Assembly (NCBI RefSeq): GCF_014839805.1
Contig: NC_051123.1
Coordinates: 5,500,727-5,564,726 of the forward strand
Source of the DNA: Manduca sexta
Taxonomy: Eukaryota > Arthropoda > Insecta > Lepidoptera > Sphingidae
Reading direction: 5' to 3'
Length of the DNA: 64,000 nucleotides
The notes under the pieces were generated by a model that worked only from the letters and a program-made list of their open reading frames with translations, was not told the origin of the DNA and ran no database searches. A program made the translations under genes and the position numbers. Positions 58,301 through 64,000 of the stretch are shown one piece after another; the first letter of the stretch is position 1; each line of letters starts with the position of its first letter.

Positions 58301-61300
58301 GTAGAATTGAATCCCTCCTAGTCGAATTTCGCCCCACGGTTTCTAATCTCAACGGAGATCACCTAGGTAGGTCTACACAGGAGATATTATAATGCAAAGA
58401 TGTGTGCGTAATACACAGGTGCACTCTATATTCCTTTACTCTCATAGTCGGGTGAGACGGCAATGCGAAACAACCGGAGAGAGATCAGGCGCAGGATCAA
58501 CGGCTTTACGTGTTTTTCTAGGCACGAGTGTATCACACCGCTAACATCCTACTCCGAGCAGCGACTGAGTAATTTTTAAAATAGAAAAACCCAGTCTCAA
58601 TTATTTTTGTACTTGGGCTTTGAACCCGGGACCTCACCGCGATAGTCGTACTCGTACCGCACACACATTACCACGACACGAAGGTAGTCGTGTAGAATTA
58701 TATGAGTCTTCGGCCACCTAGAATACGTGTTTGGAATTTGTTATATCATACCTACACCATCTGTCACCTAGATGCTTGATATCATTGTGTCTTGTACACT
58801 ATTTGCATGGATACTTGATGTTATTTTGTATTATAATGGCGTAAGGGCTTTAAATTTTGCTCCATTTACTTAGAAATACCGCAGGTATTGAACTTTACCA
58901 TTTCAATATCGTGACGAAGACGCTCTCGGCATAGCAAATGTATTTTGATGTGAATTTAGAACATTGATAGAGCGTTGTATTGTTAAGTTAGCATTTAACC
59001 TTAACGTTTTCCCTTCACTTTATAATAAATAGTGAAACCAACTGCTGAGTGTCGTTTACTGTTAACTTTCGACGTTCAATTAATGAGAAAAGTGAAAATT
59101 GACCAGTAAAGTTCAACGATCAATTTGGGAGTAATTAATTTTGACAGTGGCGTTGCAAAGTTGGTTTCTATTTGGGTTTCTTCAAGAGTATAATGTCAGT
59201 TACAACAAAGGTATGTTGATTGAATTTGAATTAAAGAGAAATAGTGTTAAAGATGACCGAGAAAAAAATCACGTCATGGTTTTTAGTAAGTCTCTGTTTT
59301 ATATCCGCTATTATATTTAGTCGAAATTGGCGAAATCACCGATAGATAAACGGTGGAAGCCATTAAAGAATTTGCCATAGATGTGAATGTAATACTGAGC
59401 AATATCACTTTCCATATCTATTATAATCAATCCTCTTTTCAATATATTTATTTTAACTTTGAATGACATTTCGCTAATAATACTGAATATAAAAACTAAA
59501 ATGTTATTGTATTTTTCGTTATTGATGAAATTTGCATAAAACTATAAAATAAACTTACAATTCAAATAATTAATGTGTTTTTTGAAAAAGTATTTTTTAT
59601 TAGTTACACAAATTCAACAAAATATGGTCCAGAACGTTTCAATTATAAAATTGCTTTTACATAGGAAATGTGTAGGTAATTGTTTTATTTTTTATTTATC
59701 ACATAATCACGCACTATGTAAGTTGCTATATAGGTACTCTGAACTATTTACCAATTTATTTGTGTATATTTTTACAAAATTGGTATTAGTATTAAAGAAA
59801 GTTCCAAGCTTCTAATTTTCCGCAACTAATATAGCCAATATTCTTTGCATATTATTGTACTTTTTATAATTATTGGAAAAAATATATATTTTACTTCAGT
59901 AATTTGTCATGCATAGGAACAAAAGGGTTTTATCTTGTAAAACATGGTAGGAATTGTGATGCTGCTCCCACACTATAATTTTTTATCCGTAGCGTGTTCT
60001 GGATCGATGTAATTTGCAATTATCGACTAAACATAAAAGAAAACATAATCGACATGATGTCAGAGATATTTTTAAATGCTCTAGTAATAGTAATTTTCTT
60101 TGCTTGTTTGTTGCAGGAATCAAGCGCGGAGACAGCACCTACGATCGCTCTAAACGATGGGTACAACATTCCTTTATTAGGATTGGGGACTTATGGCTCA
60201 GTAAGTTAATATTTCTTTGTCAATCAACTATTTATTATTGTTTATTGCTAGTAATTCCATTACCTGTCAGAATTCACTGAAATGGCTCATAAATGTATTG
60301 ATATAAATTGTTAAAATTAAATCTGTATAACATCGCATTAGTTTCAACTGTTATGGTGTTATAATATATGTATAAATAAATAAATAAAATAAAAAAAATT
60401 ACTACTCAGCGTTCAAATATCATTATATTAAATCTATATGTAACTATGTAATTAACATCAAGTTTTAGGAGACTTAATAAACCAATCTCACTTGAGATTA
60501 GGATCTTAAGTAGATATTTAAGGTATTGAACTATTTAATAAACAATGGTTGCCACTTGAGCGCCTGTTGTTAGCTAAGTTGGTGTTGTATTATAAGCAGA
60601 ACTTAGCTGTCACAATCCGTCATACGCTGTGACTTAAGATATCTAAGTAGTTGTTGATATCTGTTTATTAAAAATGAGGATCTTAAGATGCTGACTTTAA
60701 CATGACAGCGTCTCAGATGATTTCGCATTTCCGAATTAAATTAAGTTGCATCTATGCTATGGCCATGAATTATTTAGGTACTCTTTATATTGTTCTTCTC
60801 TTTAGAAATAATTTCTTTCTAAGATTGTCTGGAAGAGATCGCTCTTAGCTATAAGATCGCCTATTGTTGCATTAGCTATAGTTATTAATATGTGTATTTT
60901 GTTTTCTTTTACTTACGTGATGTTCAATAAATAATTATTTATTTTGCTAAATTTAACAAGGTTTAGAGAGTAATATCGATTATGATAATGGTTTGGTTGT
61001 TAAATATTAATTTTCATATTTGTTTAGAGAAAAGATATTGCTAAAATGCGTGAGGCGGTGTACTGGGCAATCGAAGCTGGGTACAGACATATCGACACCG
61101 CTGCCCTATACAACAATGAACGAGAGATCGGCCAGGGCATAGCCGACGCGATCAACAAAGGGCTTGTGAAGAGGGAAGATCTCTTTATTACTACTAAGGT
61201 AAGTGATATAATCGCGTAGACGCTCTCCATTTGTGGGCGAAGATAAGCTACACGCAGAAGTTACTGGAGCAGTTGAACTGAACTTTACATACTTAGTAGT

Positions 61301-63678
61301 TTGGCAATGAGTTTACATTGCCTTCGAGGCGCATTAGATTTTTGCGAGTAAGCTCAGGGCAATATTGAGTGCCAAAAAAATAACTACACTTTTTGCGTAT
61401 TACTGGAATTTCTTTATTATGAAGGTCAGTTTAGTTTAAAAATAACGTGCTGACTTTCAGTATTTCGATTTCTATTTAAACATTTTTAGCAGAGTATAAA
61501 GTATTAGCTTGTAAACAAAATATATCGCCTTTCCCACAGATTATGTGGATCTTACGTCTTTTAATTGCTAATAGTGAAAAAAGAGTAAATACAATCTTAT
61601 ATTTTTTTATTCTATTAATATTAATTCTTTTTCATCTGTTGGAATAACAACTTTGCGGTTTTGGTTTTTCCATATTGCAAAATATCTTGTATATTAATTA
61701 TAATCTGATCTGAGATTAATTAGTTTTAAGGTTGTTTTTTATATGCGCATCTTTAGTATCGTTTTACCGTAAAATAATAATAAGAATCCTTGACATTTTG
61801 AGCCTAGTGATGAGCCGTGAAACCAGTTATAGAGTGTTGCAAACTTGTTCATTATTAGAGGCTTTACATATAATTACCTCTGTCTAAAAAAAAACTAACA
61901 ACTGGATTTCTACATGTCCCTTTGGAGTTCATGTTTTCTGCTTTCATTAGCAATAATAAGAGATCTTGTTTTTAAAACATTGGCATGACGTTGATTAATT
62001 GTTTATGCATAATTACAAGAATCTATCATCACGTATCGTTTACGACCAAAATAGCAATATAAATTGCTTTGATAACTAGACATTAATACTTTTCATAATA
62101 AATTATATCATCATTCATGTTAAATGATTAAGCACTTTGGATTGTATTATGCAGTGTAGATAGTGTAAAAAAACACTAATAACTTCTGCTATACGGCTAT
62201 TGTATGAAACATGCTTTAACAAAAGAAAACAGAATACCTACTACGTGTACACGCTGGTCGTCTACCATGTAACCATTTCAATTAAACTAATTGAAGCGGG
62301 AAGAAGTTTTTCCGGGATAAAAGTTCCGCTTTACATTTTCCCGGATAAATAGTCTATAACATTCAGAAGTAATATAGCTTCCTATTAGCCAAAAATATTC
62401 ACAATCGGTTCAGTAGTTGCTGATATTAGCGCCTTCAAACAAAGTCTTCAGCTTTATATTTTAGTATAGATTACTGATTTAACTTTTTTCATGCAATTAT
62501 ATTTTGCGTAAGAGAGGTGTGGCGGAAAATAGGGGAGGCCTACGCCACAGAGGCGACTACTACTAATTAATTAAATTAAGTCACAAAACTTTCTAGTTGT
62601 ATAATATTCAATTTAAATTAGAGTAGTAGAAATAAAGGCCTTTTTATTTTTATTTATATTTTGCAGTTATGGAACGACAAACACGGTAAGGACCAAGTGG
62701 TGACAGCAGCGAAGGCTTCGTTGGAGAAGTTGGGTTTGGACTACGTCGATTTGTACCTTATTCATTCCACTCAAGCGGAGAAAGTGAGTACCACATTTGA
62801 ATGTTTCTTTTTTAGTCATGCAGATTATTCTAACCAAACTATTAATATTGAAAATTAGATTAAAAAGCGTAATTTATTAATTTTTAGAACGTTAATAAAT
62901 ATTTAATAATATTTCATTAACATTGAATTTACAAAATGGCGGAATGCATAGGTATCAGTTAGATTCAAAAGCGTAATTGATTAATTTTTAGAAAGCTAAT
63001 AAATATGTCATGATGTTTCATTGATATTGAATTTTACAAAATGGAAGGACATATAGGCATCAGTCAGGTGTTATAAGACCTCTTCTATGCATATCTCAGT
63101 GTAGTCAAAACTTCCGTGACGAATCAATTATGATTCTCACGATTGTAAAATCACCTTCATTGAATATTTTAATTCCGTTAAAATTTAAGGCTATCTAGCG
63201 GAATAAACAATCCTGAGAAAAGACCAATCAAAAGTCTGTAATCATTTCAAACTTTATCTTGATTGGTCAATTGCGCGATCGACTAGAATTTCGAATATTG
63301 GGATTTTGAATTAAAACTAGCTGTTGACGAATGTTATATTATTTTATATAATGTTCGGGGGGAGGGGGGCTGGCCACGAAGGCTGCAAAGTCTTCGAGAC
63401 GTAGGGCGAAAACTAAAATATTAAAATCGCGATAAAATCCGAAAAATAGTTTAATTTTAATGTCCAACATTCGCGTAACCATAAGAAATCATTATTTGAT
63501 TATGTTTTAGGACGATGGATCCCCTGCCGATATTGATATCACAGAGACCTGGCTTGCCATGATTGAAGTTAGGAAACAAGGATTGGCAAGATCCATTGGA
63601 GTGTCTAATTTCAAGACTGAGCATTTGGATAAAATCATTTCAAATTCGTCCGTTTATCCGGCGGTTAATCAGGTTGAG
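55366..63678 (+). CDS. Second aldo-keto reductase with signal peptide, 3' end beyond the window
   Basis: Exons: 55366-55413, 60117-60200, 61028-61198, 62667-62783, 63511-63678, with the rest past the edge. All joins are phase 0 and give 196 codons. Exon 1 encodes [16 protein letters not shown], a signal-peptide core, so the enzyme is probably secreted or lumenal. The rest matches the neighbouring reductase: [16 protein letters not shown], catalytic Asp and Tyr in [11 protein letters not shown], Lys in FITTK, His in YLIHST, then [10 protein letters not shown] and AVNQVE. Exons 3, 4 and 5 have exactly the lengths (171, 117, 168 nt) of exons 3-5 in the first reductase, showing tandem duplication. 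The residue after the catalytic His differs (Ser-Thr in place of Phe-Pro), which may alter the substrate pocket. The substrate is unknown. An alternative start contiguous with exon 2 exists at 60054. Confidence 0.88.
56573..57085 (-). repeat. Two SINE family A copies, one fragmentary
   Basis: CGCCGAAGGGATAGGCTGAG near 56585 and TATCCCCGAAAGGGTAGGCAG near 56855 mark two minus-strand copies. The second reaches CCCGACCCGGGTATCGAACC. In intron 1 of the second reductase. Confidence 0.6.
57575..57720 (+). mobile_element. LINE reverse-transcriptase C-terminal remnant
   Basis: A frame reads [20 protein letters not shown], the conserved end of RTE-like LINE proteins, then decays. Related to 3046-3345. 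Confidence 0.6.
58270..58690 (-). repeat. tRNA-headed SINE, subfamily A2
   Basis: Full minus-strand copy: ACACAGGTGCACTCTATATT, GGAGAGAGATCAGGCGCAGG and TTTGAACCCGGGACCTCACC. Confidence 0.7.
60054..60116 (+). CDS. Alternative in-frame signal-peptide start, contiguous with exon 2 of the second reductase
   Basis: An ATG-ATG at 60054 opens 21 codons that run unbroken into exon 2 (GAA TCA AGC...). They encode a short polar start and a strongly hydrophobic stretch ([13 protein letters not shown]), a convincing signal peptide. The same bases are the polypyrimidine tract and CAG acceptor of intron 1. Pyrimidine-rich codons encode Phe, Leu, Val and Cys, so the likeness may be chance. No strong TATA or TCAGT site is visible upstream. 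Confidence 0.35.
62310..62478 (+). repeat. Lepidopteran interspersed repeat, as at 33310
   Basis: TTTTCCGGGATAAAAGTTCCG, GGTTCAGTAGTTGCTGA and ATTTTAGTATAGATTA. In intron 3 of the second reductase, just before exon 4. Confidence 0.55.
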
Positions 63679-64000
63679 GTAAGTGATGTAACATTTCGGG
63701 TAATTTTGTGAATGGTGAGATAAGTTTAATGATACATGACTTCAGTTGCGCTAAACTAAGCATTTGGTTGTTGTTGGTTGATTTCCCTTTACGAAATATT
63801 TGTGGTTCTAATAATTCAGATTTCATACTTACTTCGATTATATATTTTGCATTTTGGTGCCAAAACGTATTTGAAACAGACCTTGAAAATAATATTTCTA
63901 GTCAATAATGTACCATTATCTCATGCTAAATAAAAACAACAAAAACTAGAAATATCAATTGACATTACCATAACAGAAAATGATAGAAAAAACCCTGAAC

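Overview
The window is lepidopteran (moth or butterfly) nuclear DNA. The genes are split by AT-rich GT-AG introns, the aldo-keto reductases are of the insect 3-dehydroecdysone-reductase type, and the spaces are packed with lepidopteran-style short repeats: tRNA-headed SINEs, Helitrons ending in a CTAG motif, hAT MITEs with 8-bp target duplications, and RTE-like LINE tails. I ran no database searches; family names come from recognising protein motifs, and exon borders come from splice sites whose phases agree along each gene.

Layout. (1) 581-18827 (+): the 3' part of the phosphatidylinositol 4-kinase III alpha gene, 26 exons and 1358 codons in a continuous reading frame to the natural stop, then a long 3' UTR to about 20.9 kb. 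(2) 23509-21149 (-): a complete four-exon ZNHIT2 gene, convergent with PI4KA. (3) 23956-25438 (+): SLX1, the GIY-YIG nuclease subunit, head-to-head with ZNHIT2 across a 446-bp spacer; its frame is broken by one base before the zinc-binding domain. (4) 25.6-30.2 kb: repeat-rich spacer. (5) 30646-30341 (-): a one-exon gene for a small secreted protein with an Asp-rich tail. (6) 30.7-39.3 kb: no gene seen, many MITEs and SINEs. (7) 39.4-50.9 kb (+): an aldo-keto reductase of 311 residues, with a possible upstream signal-peptide exon and two TATA/initiator promoters. (8) 55.4 kb to the end (+): a second, paralogous reductase with a signal peptide, cut by the window edge.

How the parts relate. PI4KA (plasma-membrane PI4P synthesis), ZNHIT2 (R2TP/U5 snRNP assembly) and SLX1 (Holliday-junction cleavage) are unrelated housekeeping genes that are merely neighbours, although ZNHIT2 and SLX1 probably share a bidirectional promoter. 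The two reductases are tandem duplicates with identical internal exon lengths (171, 117 and 168 nt).

The observations most worth following are: the reductase whose internal TATA/initiator coincides with a splice acceptor, so that one site could give either a secreted or a cytosolic enzyme; the second reductase, where the polypyrimidine tract of an intron reads in frame as a signal peptide; the SLX1 frameshift; a decayed copy of a reductase last exon; a perfect 41-bp inverted repeat; a 41-bp minisatellite present at two places 39 kb apart; and a strong local excess of ATCGAT motifs in the PI4KA introns.
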